Positions 25,199-37,827 of a stretch of DNA of 64,000 nucleotides are shown one piece after another. How positions within the stretch are numbered: the stretch's first letter is position 1; each line of letters starts with the position of its first letter. Where the stretch lies: assembly GCA_032622095.1 (NCBI GenBank), contig CP136067.1, positions 99,128,707-99,192,706 of the forward strand. The letters run 5' to 3'. A model generated the notes under the pieces. That model was not told the origin of the DNA and searched no databases. It saw nothing but the letters and a program-made list of their open reading frames with translations. Made by a program: the position numbers and the translations under genes. The stretch is from Siphonodentalium dalli. Its lineage: Eukaryota > Mollusca > Scaphopoda > Gadilida > Siphonodentaliidae.

Positions 25199-26950
25199 CC
25201 AGGGACGTGGTGACAGGGGGTTTGGTGTGTCTCACCCCACCCCATCCCCACACACACGTTGGTCAATATTTTCAACAGTTGGAAATTCCATGCTTGACCC
25301 AACATTATTTAGAAATTCAACACCACAATCTGGGACGTGGCGACTGGGGTGGGGGTGTCTCACCACTAAAAATGTTCAACAGTTGGACATTTCATACCTG
25401 ACACAACTGTAGTTGGAAATTTCACACCAACAATAGGTTGAAAGTGTTCTCTTATATAGTTTGATTTTCCAACGAATAATTAGTCGGGAATTGGTTGTGC
25501 CAGTCTCGATTCGGATTTCAAAATGTTCTTCCACTGGGCTGAGATGTCCTGATCCCTCCCCGTTGGCCAGTCAGAAAGTGCTAATTAATTTGAAAATTCG
25601 AAGCCTGAATATGCCTGCAGGAGTTAGAACTTTAGATGCAAGAATTGTGCAGTTTTCAAATTCAGATTTAAAAATGTTCTCCCACTGAGCTGATTTGTCT
25701 CCCCCCCCCCCCCCCCGGTGACCAGTAAAACCCTGCTAATCAAATACAAATAATCGTCGCATGATCGAATTTGCCTGGAGTTAGACGTCTATACAGATGC
25801 TAGGATTTTGCCGTTTTTAGGTTCAGTTTTCAATTTTTTCTCCCATTGTGACCCAGGGGTCCTGGTCCCTCCCCGGTGGCTAGAAAACTGCTATTCTATT
25901 CAAATTAATCAAGGCCTGTATTTTCCTGAGGGAGCTTGACTTCTAGGTACAAGGATTTTGCAGTTTTCAGGTTCAGATTAAATGTTTTCTCACACAGGGC
26001 AGAACCATGGTTGGTTCGATGGGTTTTCTTCTCTCTCCGGTAGTCAGTCAACAGCAGGGACGTGGGTATAGAGTCTCCGTAATTGTGGATGTCCACTTTG
26101 GGGAATTCCAACTGCACCCCCACCCCCATTGAATCCGACCAAACACAAGTTTTGCATAATTCCATTTGCACCCCCCCCCCCCCCCCCCCCGTTGCACTTC
26201 AGTCTAATATCCAGGTCTAATATCCAGATATTTTGAGCCTGAAAATTGCATAAATCCTAACATCCAGTGGTCCAACTCCAGACAAATGCACACGGCTACG
26301 GACAAGAGACCTGAACCATGGTTGTTCGGCCCGGTGTGAGAAAATTTGGAAAACTTAACAAGAAAATCGCAAAATCCTAACATCTAGACTGGCCTCAAGC
26401 TTTCCTTGTGTTGGAAATTTTTAATCCTCATACTCCCCCTTAGGTTGGAAAATTCTCCAACAGATGACTTTTTCAGTCCACAATTTTGACCAAATGTAGT
26501 AAAATTTTGTTTTCTTAAACTAATTAGCAGTTTTTTATTGGCCACAGGGAAGGGACCATGACAAAAGGACCATGGTTCGGCCCGGTGTGTGAAACTTTTG
26601 AAATCTGAACAAGAAAATCGCAAAATCATAGCATCTAGACTAGCATCAAGCCTTCCTAGAGTTGGAAAATTCAAACCTGACACCCCCTTAAGGTTGGAAA
26701 ATTTCCAACTGATGACCATTTTCAGTCAAAAAATTTGACAAAAAGTAGGAAAATATGCAAATATTGGTCCAAAAACAATAAATTCTCCCAAATAAATTGT
26801 TTGAAAATCAAACTACAAGAACATTTTCAACCTATTGTGGGGTCAGGTATGAAATTTTCAACTATTGAAAATATTGACCAAATTTGGGGGTGTGACACCC
26901 CCCCCCCCAAACCCCTCCCCCTTTTCTGTCGGCATGTCCCTGGTCAACAA
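25196..26950. mobile_element. ~1.75-kb TIR element with internal ~155-bp repeats and poly-C tracts
   Basis: The left end TGACCAGGGACGTG (25196) is matched inverted by CATGTCCCTGGTCA (to 26944). Inverted similarity extends about 280 bases inward ('ggtcaatattttcaa', 'caataggttgaaa', 'agtttgattttc'). Internally, blocks with 'ttcagatt..aaaatgttctcccac' recur near 25508, 25663, 25820 and 25972, about 155 bases apart. Runs of 16 C (25701-25716), 20 C (26171-26190) and about 11 C (26898-26908) occur. No transposase and no clear target duplication. It begins exactly at the receptor's stop codon. Confidence 0.65.
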
Positions 26951-27527
26951 TCATTCAAATAATCATTTTAAAAAACTAAAATCAGTGATGTGAGATGTCA
27001 GTTCGGAAATTTAAAGCCAAGGTGGTGTGAAGTTGGTATTATACGCGAACTTGGGACTTTAGCCATACATGGTTCAAGGGGGCGGATGTGCAGTGGGAAA
27101 TTCCAAGGTGGACACCCCCTCCCTCAAACGAAGACCCTCTGCATTGCAGTTCAATTCATTCAAGCATGGGACAATCAACAGGAAATAGATATAGACAGTA
27201 TTAGATATACCTGGTCAGCTGAGGATTTGAATTTGGACATATGACCTAAAATCATCTCAGCCCTAAGTGTTATTGATCAGCCGCATGATATGAAAATTAT
27301 CAAATATAGAAAATTCTTTATGGGTGGGTGTCTTTCTAAATGAAAATAATAATGAAATTTCCTAAATGAAGAAAAATTATGTTTCCTCTCATGAACTTTA
27401 GATATGATATCACGGACATATGAACTGCACTTTTGAAAAAAGTTACATCTCACAGAAGCTCTTGGTGCCGGACTGGGATGGGTCCATTATATTGCAATGC
27501 AATCAATTATCATAACTTGACATTTTT
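26951..27527. other. Unannotated intergenic sequence
   Basis: No gene or repeat recognised. Confidence 0.4.
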
Positions 27528-27785
27528 AGCATTACCATTACCATTACTTCCAAAATGAAATGTAATGATTACCATTACCGTTACTTCCAAAATGAAATGT
27601 AATGCATTACCATTACCATTACTTCCAAATGAAATGTAATGCATTACCATTACCATTACTTCCAAAATGAAATGTAAGGCATTACCATTACCGTTACTTC
27701 AAAAATGAAATGTAATGCATTACCATTACCGTTACTTCCAAAATGAAATGTAATGCATTACCATTACCCTTACTTTAAACAGTAA
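27528..27785. repeat. Minisatellite, ~44-bp unit, about six copies
   Basis: Units of the form 'gcattaccattacc(a/g)ttac' + 'ttccaaaatgaaatgtaat' repeat with few changes. Confidence 0.9.
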
Positions 27786-27849
27786 TGCATCACATTTCCA
27801 TTTAGATCATGCCATGAATCTCTACTATGGCTAACGCTCATAGAGATCA

Positions 27850-28255
27850 TATTCCACCAATACAACACCTTGGAATTTTTTGAAGTTTTGACAGGGAACC
27901 TTATAAAGTCGAAAAAATAACCCGGGGAATATATTTCTTAGTTATTATGACTGTGTTTCTTAAAAATGTACTTCACTGTTGGTGAACTCGAACTTTTACG
28001 ATTTAAGTAAATTTCTGAGCGATTTTGCTTTGCGTCGCTTACAATTATGGCTAATTAGTTCATTGTTTATTGCGATATCGGCTCACAAATACCACGGAAA
28101 AGCATGCAATTTTGAATTGGAACATTCACCTACAGTGACGCACGTTATTTAAGAACAGATAATAACTAAGAAATATATTCCCCGAGTTATTTTTTCGACT
28201 TTATAAGGTTCCCTGTCAAAACTTCAAAAAGTTCCCAGGTTTTGTACTGGTGTAA
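27850..28255. mobile_element. MITE with ~115-bp TIRs
   Basis: Left blocks 'gaagttttgacagggaacc', 'ttataaagtcgaaaaaataa' and 'gaatatatttcttagtta' are found complemented in reverse order at 28155-28235, with outer similarity 'accagtacaa' / 'accaatacaa'. The core is unique AT-rich sequence. The Helitron array begins at its right edge. Confidence 0.75.
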
Positions 28256-31200
28256 TCTCATATATATTTTGAAGACCTCTGTTTGTTTGTTTGTTTGTTT
28301 GTCTGTCTGTCATTTATACAAATCTACGATTCTCGACCGATCGGGACGAAACTTGGTACGTGTGTGTAGTTTGACCAGGCGGTGAACGTTGTCGTATTGG
28401 CGAGCCCGTGCGGCGCCCGCTTCGCGCATGCGCAGACGAGATCTCGGAAACGGGTGGAGCTATCGACTTGAAATTTGCTATGTGAATGTATCTTGCCCCG
28501 GATACGAATTTTATCGGGTCGCCGAGGCCGTGCGACACCAGCTTCGCGCATGCGCAGACGAGATCTCGGAAACGGGTGGAGCTATCGACTTGAAATTTGC
28601 TATGTGAATGTATCTTGCCCCGGATACGAATTTTATCGGGTCGCCGAGCCCGTGCGACGCCAGCTTCGCGCATGCGCAGACCAGATCTCGGAAACGGGTA
28701 GAGCTATCGACTTGGAATTTGGTTTTTGAATAGCCCGGACAAGGTCGGGCTCATCGACTTGAAATTTAGTTTTTGAATAGCCCGGACAACGTCGGGCTCA
28801 TCGGCTAGTCTATTATATATTTTGAAAGATCTGTGTATGTGTTTGTGTGTGTGTTTGTTTGTGTGTGTGTTTGAAATCGATGGACTCGAAAACGACTAAG
28901 CCAATTTCGATGAAATTTGGTATTTGGATGTGTTTTCGGCCGGAGACGAACATAGGCATATTTATTTGTCCGTGCGAGGTCAACTTTTCACGTGCGGAGG
29001 TCAAATCTATTTTTACGCCGTTTTTGCGCTAATATATTTCAGTTCGGTGCTCACAAATCGATTCGATATAGCGCGAATAATAAATTGCCAGTCATATAAT
29101 TTGCACGGTTAGAATCTGTGTGGCTTCATCTTTCCAACGATATATAATATGTATGTATCCGTTTTAGTTATCTGCCTCAATTATTAGGTACAAGTGGTAC
29201 GATGCTTTTATCGGGATAAAATCAATGCGTAATTTCTATGACGTCGTCAGAGGTCATAAAGTTAGATTACGTTAACTCTCACCCTGCCGATGCATTTGAC
29301 TGTGTCGCGTTAACTCATCACCGGCCGAGGTATCCGCAAATGACATTGGGCTATATATCTCGGAAACGGGTGTAGCTATCGACTTGAAATTTGGTATGTG
29401 AATGTATCTTGCCCCGGATACGAATTTTATCGGGTCGCCGAGCACGCGCGACACCAGCTTCGCGCATGCTCAGACCAGATCTAGGAAACGGGTGGAGCAA
29501 TCGACTTGAAATTTGGTTTTTGAATAGCCCGGACGAAGTCGGGTCACCTTCTAGTCTATTATATATTTTGAAAGATCTGTGTATGTGTAAGTTTATGTGT
29601 AAGTTTGTGTGTGTGTTTGAAATCGATGGACTCGAAAACGACTAAGCCAATTTCGATGAAATTTGGTATTTGGATGTGTTTTCGGCCGGAGACGAACATA
29701 GGCATATTTATTTGTCCGTGCGAGGTCAACTTTTCACGTGCGGAGGTCAAATCTATTTTTACGCCGTTTTTGCGCTAATATATTTCAGTTCGGTGCTCAC
29801 AAATCGATTCGATATAGCGCGAATAATAAATTGCCAGTCATATAATTTGCACGGTTAGAATCTGTGTGGCTTCATCTTTCCAACGATATATAATATGTAT
29901 GTATCCGTTTTAGTTATCTGCCTCAATTATTAGGTACAAGTGGTACGGGGATCTTTTATCAGGATAAAATCACTGCGTAACATCTATGACGTCGTCAGAG
30001 GTCATAAAGTTAGATTACGTTAACTCTCACCCTGCCGATGCATTTGACTGTGTCGCGTTAACTCATCACCGGCCGAGGTATCCGCAAATGACATTGGGCT
30101 ATATATCTCGGAAACGGGTGTAGCTATCGACTTGAAATTTGGTATGTGAATGTATCTTGCCCCGGATACGAATTTTATCGGGTCGCCGAGCACGTGCGAC
30201 GCCAGCTTCGCGCATGCGCAGACGAGATCTCGTAAACGGGTTGAGATATTGACTTTAAATTTGGTATGTGAATGTATCTTGCCCCGGATACGAATTTTAT
30301 CGGGTCGCCGAGCACGTGCGACACCAGCTTCGCGCATGCGCAGACCAGATCTAGGAAACGGGTGGAGCAATCGACTTGAAATTTGGTTTTTTAATAGCCC
30401 GGACGAAGTCGGGTCACCTTCTAGTCTATTATATATTTTGAAAGATCTGTGTATGTGTTTGTTTGTGTGTTTGAAATCGATGGACTCCAAAACGACTAAG
30501 CCAATTTCGATGAAATTTGGTATTTGGATGTGTTTTCGGCCGGAGACGAACATAGGCATATTTATTTGTCCGTGCGAGGTCAACTTTTCACGTGCGGAGG
30601 TCAAATCTATTTTTACGCCGTTTTTGCGCTAATATATTTCAGTTCGGTGCTCACAAATCGATTCGATATAGCGCGAATAATAAATTGCCAGTCATATAAT
30701 TTGCACGGTTAGAATCTGTGTGGCTTCATCTTTCCAACGATATATAATATGTATGTATCCGTTTTAGTTATCTGCCTCAATTATTAGGTACAAGTGGTAC
30801 GATGCTTTTATCGGGATAAAATCACTGCGTAACTTCTATGACGTCGTCAGATGTCATAAAGTTAGATTACGTTAACTCTCACCCTGCCGATGCATTTGAC
30901 TGTGTCGCGTTAACTCATCACCGGCCGAGGTATCCGCAAATGACATTGGGCTATATATCTCGGAAACGGGTGTAGCTATCGACTTGAAATTTGGTATGTG
31001 AATGTATCTTGCCCCGGATACGAATTTTATCGGGTCGCCGAGGCCGTGCGACGCCAGCTTCGCGCATGCGCAGACCAGATCTCGGAAACGGGTGGAGCTA
31101 TCGACTTGAAATTTGCTATGTGAATGTATCTTGCCCCGGATACGAATTTTATCGGGTTGCCGAGCCCGTGCGACGCCAGCTTCGCGCATGCGCAGACCAG

Positions 31201-34200
31201 ATCTCGGAAACGGGTAGAGCTATCGACTTGGAATTTGGTTTTTGAATAGCCCGGACAAGGTCGGGCTCATCGACTTGAAATTTAGTTTTTGAATAGCCCG
31301 GACAACGTCGGGCTCATCGGCTAGTCTATTATATATTTTGAAAGATCTGTGTATGTGTTTGTGTGTGTGTTTGTTTGTGTGTGTGTTTGAAATCGATGGA
31401 CTCGAAAACGACTAAGCCAATTTCGATGAAATTTGGTATTTGGATGTGTTTTCGGCCGGAGACGAACATAGGCATATTTATTTGTCCGTGCGAGGTCAAC
31501 TTTTCACGTGCGGAGGTCAAATCTATTTTTACGCCGTTTTTGCGCTAATATATTTCAGTTCGGTGCTCACAAATCGATTCGATATAGCGCGAATAATAAA
31601 TTGCCAGTCATATAATTTGCACGGTTAGAATCTGTGTGGCTTCATCTTTCCAACGATATATAATATGTATGTATCCGTTTTAGTTATCTGCCTCAATTAT
31701 TAGGTACAAGTGGTACGATGCTTTTATCGGGATAAAATCAATGCGTAATTTCTATGACGTCGTCAGAGGTCATAAAGTTAGATTACGTTAACTCTCACCC
31801 TGCCGATGCATTTGACTGTGTCGCGTTAACTCATCACCGGCCGAGGTATCCGCAAATGACATTGGGCTATATATCTCGGAAACGGGTGTAGCTATCGACT
31901 TGAAATTTGGTATGTGAATGTATCTTGCCCCGGATACGAATTTTATCGGGTCGCCGAGCACGCGCGACACCAGCTTCGCGCATGCTCAGACCAGATCTAG
32001 GAAACGGGTGGAGCAATCGACTTGAAATTTGGTTTTTGAATAGCCCGGACGAAGTCGGGTCACCTTCTAGTCTATTATATATTTTGAAAGATCTGTGTAT
32101 GTGTAAGTTTATGTGTAAGTTTGTGTGTGTGTTTGAAATCGATGGACTCGAAAACGACTAAGCCAATTTCGATGAAATTTGGTATTTGGATGTGTTTTCG
32201 GCCGGAGACGAACATAGGCATATTTATTTGTCCGTGCGAGGTCAACTTTTCACGTGCGGAGGTCAAATCTATTTTTACGCCGTTTTTGCGCTAATATATT
32301 TCAGTTCGGTGCTCACAAATCGATTCGATATAGCGCGAATAATAAATTGCCAGTCATATAATTTGCACGGTTAGAATCTGTGTGGCTTCATCTTTCCAAC
32401 GATATATAATATGTATGTATCCGTTTTAGTTATCTGCCTCAATTATTAGGTACAAGTGGTACGGGGATCTTTTATCAGGATAAAATCACTGCGTAACATC
32501 TATGACGTCGTCAGAGGTCATAAAGTTAGATTACGTTAACTCTCACCCTGCCGATGCATTTGACTGTGTCGCGTTAACTCATCACCGGCCGAGGTATCCG
32601 CAAATGACATTGGGCTATATATCTCGGAAACGGGTGTAGCTATCGACTTGAAATTTGGTATGTGAATGTATCTTGCCCCGGATACGAATTTTATCGGGTC
32701 GCCGAGCACGTGCGACGCCAGCTTCGCGCATGCGCAGACGAGATCTCGTAAACGGGTTGAGATATTGACTTTAAATTTGGTATGTGAATGTATCTTGCCC
32801 CGGATACGAATTTTATCGGGTCGCCGAGCACGTGCGACACCAGCTTCGCGCATGCGCAGACCAGATCTAGGAAACGGGTGGAGCAATCGACTTGAAATTT
32901 GGTTTTTTAATAGCCCGGACGAAGTCGGGTCACCTTCTAGTCTATTATATATTTTGAAAGATCTGTGTATGTGTTTGTTTGTGTGTTTGAAATCGATGGA
33001 CTCCAAAACGACTAAGCCAATTTCGATGAAATTTGGTATTTGGATGTGTTTTCGGCCGGAGACGAACATAGGCATATTTATTTGTCCGTGCGAGGTCAAC
33101 TTTTCACGTGCGGAGGTCAAATCTATTTTTACGCCGTTTTTGCGCTAATATATTTCAGTTCGGTGCTCACAAATCGATTCGATATAGCGCGAATAATAAA
33201 TTGCCAGTCATATAATTTGCACGGTTAGAATCTGTGTGGCTTCATCTTTCCAACGATATATAATATGTATGTATCCGTTTTAGTTATCTGCCTCAATTAT
33301 TAGGTACAAGTGGTACGGGGATCTTTTATCGGGATAAAATCACTGCGTAACTTCTATGACGTCGTCAGATGTCATAAAGTTAGATTACGTTAACTCTCAC
33401 CCTGCCGATGCATTTGACTGTGTCGCGTTAACTCATCACCGGCCGAGGTATCCGCAAATGACATTGGGCTATATATCTCGGAAACGGGTGTAGCTATCGA
33501 CTTGAAATTTGGTATGTGAATGTATCTTGCCCCGGATACGAATTTTATCGGGTCGCCGAGGCCGTGCGACACCAGCTTCGCGCATGCGCAGACGAGATCT
33601 CGGAAACGGGTGGAGCTATCGACTTGAAATTTGCTATGTGAATGTATCTTGCCCCGGATACGAATTTTATCGGGTCGCCGAGCCCGTGCGACGCCAGCTT
33701 CGCGCATGCGCAGACCAGATCTCGGAAACGGGTAGAGCTATCGACTTGGAATTTGGTTTTTGAATAGCCCGGACAAGGTCGGGCTCATCGACTTGAAATT
33801 TAGTTTTTGAATAGCCCGGACAACGTCGGGCTCATCGGCTAGTCTATTATATATTTTGAAAGATCTGTGTATGTGTTTGTGTGTGTGTTTGTTTGTGTGT
33901 GTGTTTGAAATCGATGGACTCGAAAACGACTAAGCCAATTTCGATGAAATTTGGTATTTGGATGTGTTTTCGGCCGGAGACGAACATAGGCATATTTATT
34001 TGTCCGTGCGAGGTCAACTTTTCACGTGCGGAGGTCAAATCTATTTTTACGCCGTTTTTGCGCTAATATATTTCAGTTCGGTGCTCACAAATCGATTCGA
34101 TATAGCGCGAATAATAAATTGCCAGTCATATAATTTGCACGGTTAGAATCTGTGTGGCTTCATCTTTCCAACGATATATAATATGTATGTATCCGTTTTA

Positions 34201-36251
34201 GTTATCTGCCTCAATTATTAGGTACAAGTGGTACGATGCTTTTATCGGGATAAAATCAATGCGTAATTTCTATGACGTCGTCAGAGGTCATAAAGTTAGA
34301 TTACGTTAACTCTCACCCTGCCGATGCATTTGACTGTGTCGCGTTAACTTATCACCGGCCGAGGTATCCGCAAATGACATTGGGCTATATATCTCGGAAA
34401 CGGGTGTAGCTATCGACTTGAAATTTGGTATGTGAATGTATCTTGCCCCGGATACGAATTTTATCGGGTCGCCGAGCACGCGCGACACCAGCTTCGCGCA
34501 TGCTCAGACCAGATCTAGGAAACGGGTGGAGCAATCGACTTGAAATTTGGTTTTTGAATAGCCCGGACGAAGTCGGGTCACCTTCTAGTCTATTATATAT
34601 TTTGAAAGATCTGTGTATGTGTAAGTTTATGTGTAAGTTTGTGTGTGTGTTTGAAATCGATGGACTCGAAAACGACTAAGCCAATTTCGATGAAATTTGG
34701 TATTTGGATGTGTTTTCGGCCGGAGACGAACATAGGCATATTTATTTGTCCGTGCGAGGTCAACTTTTCACGTGCGGAGGTCAAATCTATTTTTACGCCG
34801 TTTTTGCGCTAATATATTTCAGTTCGGTGCTCACAAATCGATTCGATATAGCGCGAATAATAAATTGCCAGTCATATAATTTGCACGGTTAGAATCTGTG
34901 TGGCTTCATCTTTCCAACGATATATAATATGTATGTATCCGTTTTAGTTATCTGCCTCAATTATTAGGTACAAGTGGTACGGGGATCTTTTATCAGGATA
35001 AAATCACTGCGTAACATCTATGACGTCGTCAGAGGTCATAAAGTTAGATTACGTTAACTCTCACCCTGCCGATGCATTTGACTGTGTCGCGTTAACTCAT
35101 CACCGGCCGAGGTATCCGCAAATGACATTGGGCTATATATCTCGGAAACGGGTGTAGCTATCGACTTGAAATTTGGTATGTGAATGTATCTTGCCCCGGA
35201 TACGAATTTTATCGGGTCGCCGAGCACGTGCGACACCAGCTTCGCGCATGCGCAGACCAGATCTAGGAAACGGGTGGAGCAATCGACTTGAAATTTGGTT
35301 TTTTAATAGCCCGGACGAAGTCGGGTCACCTTCTAGTCTATTATATATTTTGAAAGATCTGTGTGTGTGTTTGTTTGTGTGTGTGTTTGAAATCGATGGA
35401 CTCGAAAACGACTAAGCCAATTTCGATGAAATTTGGTATTTTAGGGTATTTTCGGCCGGAGACGAACATAGGCATATTTATTTGTCCGTGCGAGGTCAAC
35501 TTTTCACGTGCGGAGGTCAAATCTATTTTTACGCCGTTTTGCGCTAATATATTTCAGTTCGGTGCTCACAAATCGATTCGATATAGCGCGAATAATAAAT
35601 TGCCAGTCATATAATTTGCACGGTTAGAATCTGTGTGGCTTCATCTTTCCAACGATATATAATATGTATGTATCCGTTTTAGTTATCTGCCTCAATTAAT
35701 AGGGAGAAGTGGTACGATCTTTTATCAGGATAAAATCAATGCGTAACTTCTATGACGTCGTTAGAGGTCATACAGTTAGATCACGTTAACTCTCACCCGG
35801 CCGATGCATTTGACTGTTTCAGACGTCTTGGCGATATCTCGGGCACCGATGGTAATTTAGCTTTACGTTGAAACTTGATAATTAATGAGTGTGTGTATAT
35901 GAGGCGCGTTTATATACTTCAGTGGAAATCAAATCTGGCGGATTTTTACGGACGAAATTAATTTGATGCATAGGGTATCTCGGTATCCGCTGGGCCGATT
36001 TCCCGGTATCCGCTGGGCCGATTTCCACCATTTTTGGGGTGTTGGTGTTTGACCCCACCTGACCTTGACCTTCAAAATGGTCAATTCAAGGTCAAATCGG
36101 GTAAAACCGGATGGATTTCGACGGGTACTTTTGTCGGGTACTTTTGTTCGGGCAGTGTTTTGGACGGGTCAAATCGTGACCCCACTTGACCTTGGCCTTC
36201 AAAATAGACAATTCAAGGTCAAACCCCGGACGAAGTCGGGTCACCTTCTAG
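28256..36251 (+). mobile_element. Head-to-tail array of ten non-autonomous Helitron-like units
   Basis: Each unit starts TCTattatatattttgaaag and ends CTAG. A GC hairpin of the form agcccggac-n3-gtcgggct lies about 8-11 bases before CTAG. The array sits between A and T. These are canonical Helitron features. Unit starts are 28256, 28809, 29555, 30425, 31325, 32071, 32941, 33843, 34589 and 35337; the last ends at 36251. Lengths are 553, 746, 870, 900, 746, 870, 902, 746, 748 and 915. The 746-870-900 trio repeats as a ~2,516-bp higher-order unit. The first unit's 5' half and the last unit's 3' half are divergent. Inner subrepeats of ~122 bp ('cttgccccggatacgaat') vary in number. No Rep/helicase is present, so open frames here are not genes. 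Confidence 0.75.
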
Positions 36252-37242
36252 TATCATATATACGGGCGTTAGCCAGAGTAGAGATTCATGGCATGTTCTA
36301 ATTTCCATTATACTTCTAGTTGGGTTGGATACATTATGACAATCTGAACAGTTATGTGAACTTTATTAAACTCACTTGGCCGTTTCCGCTCCACAATATA
36401 TCTAAATAATATTTGCTATTGAATTTTTCCCGGTATTGAAATTCGTCGATAAATACTTTAGTTACCTTTCTACGGTCATTATATGTCCCGCAAGAGAATT
36501 GAAGTAATAAAAATTACAAATTTGAACACGATATTTCGGAAATTGGGACCCAAACAAAAAACAGCCGTACGCACGGCACGGAGTGTTCAGAGAAAAGCGT
36601 CCAGTACAGTCTATTCCTGATATGGTATACCATATATATAGAAGCAAAGAGCGTTTGCATTACATAATTTTTTTTTTTTTATATTACATTACATAACTGA
36701 GTCAAATAAAATTTATTATTTTATTCGTGTGATTATATTAGTTTCTGTTAAATTCAAGCCATGCCCTTCCAGAATTCCAGAAAACAAAATGAGAAATTCA
36801 CACACAAAATGCGATATTATTACCTGAAATTGGCGTTTGAAATTCCTGACAGTGAAAGGCCTTAATTGTATGTCCAAAATCAATTTCTTTCAAGGTGAGC
36901 ATAATTATAATCATTGAACTTATATACCTGTCTCATATTTCAGACTTTCTGTTCATCTGTTATTCTACTCAATTTATAACTTATGTTGAATAAAGAACTG
37001 AATTGAATTGAATTGAAACATGCCAGTACGGACCCGCCCCGCCGAAAAACTGGCAACGCCAATGACAGTCTATATGCACCACAGGTGGTGGGATTCACCC
37101 CAATTACCGAATTTATGGGACCATATTTTTCTCGAGGCCGATCTTCCTATATAATATGATAATCCAGCTGCGGCCGATATCTAACAGGAACAAAAATAAA
37201 ATGATTATGACTTTAACGATGTTACCCACACCCAATTTCGGC
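36252..37242. other. Unannotated flank with possible LINE/SINE 3' tail
   Basis: No gene. The stretch 36920-37018 ends 'gttgaataaagaactg' followed by (aattg)n, the style of 3' end left by some non-LTR retrotransposons. Low certainty. Duplicated at 47497-48487. Confidence 0.3.
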
Positions 37243-37730
37243 AATTTCTAATAAGCGATATCACTGAGTCGCTACCATATTGGATCCAGGCAGCCTTCAT
37301 TCCGCGGTTTAAGTGCTACATATCTGGATTTCATGAATATTTAAAACTCCATATATATGGAATGCTACTCCAGAACTTTGACCTGTAGCGCTGATATGAA
37401 TGCGTGGAACGGGGATGGGTGGATCCAATATGGTTTAGCGACTCAGTGGTCTCGTTTATTAAACTACATCATTTCTAATACGCCATGTCACTAACTCGCG
37501 GCCATATTCGATCCACCAGGTTCGATTCTGTGGTTTTACTTAGTTTTCCATATATGGAAGTCATGAATAATTCAAAAGCTCCATATTTGGAAATGCTATA
37601 CTCCAAAACTTTGACATGTAGCACTAAAACCACGGAACCGGGGCTGGATGAATCTTTGAAACCACGGAACCGGACCTGGTGGATCCAATATGGCCGCGAG
37701 TTAGTGACAGTGCGTATTGAACGTGAATAG
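37243..37730. mobile_element. Two adjacent related MITEs
   Basis: The first MITE (about 37243-37462) has inverted ends around 'cactgagtcgcta' and 'ccatattggatcca'. The second (about 37470-37730) has inverted ends around 'tgtcactaactcgcggccat' and 'ggatccaccaggt'. Both cores share a 'ccatatatggaa' / 'actttgac(c/a)tgtagc' plan, so they are cousins inserted side by side. An open frame (37485-37730) is a product of the fold. Duplicated at 48488-48975. Confidence 0.65.
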
Positions 37731-37827
37731 TGTGCCCTTATCGGGAGGAACTTATGTTTGAAGGTGACATGCTTGGATGTATAGGCTTAATTTAATCGAC
37801 ATTCAATATAATACATGCTATATATAG

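Noticed and set aside
30020-30632. 160-194-codon open frames repeated through 28-36 kb and 45-46 kb
   Set aside because: They occur on both strands of the Helitron-like units, contain no recognisable domain, and repeat only because the units repeat.
28256-36251. CRISPR array
   Set aside because: Units are 550-915 bp with no short repeat/unique spacer alternation, and the genome is eukaryotic.
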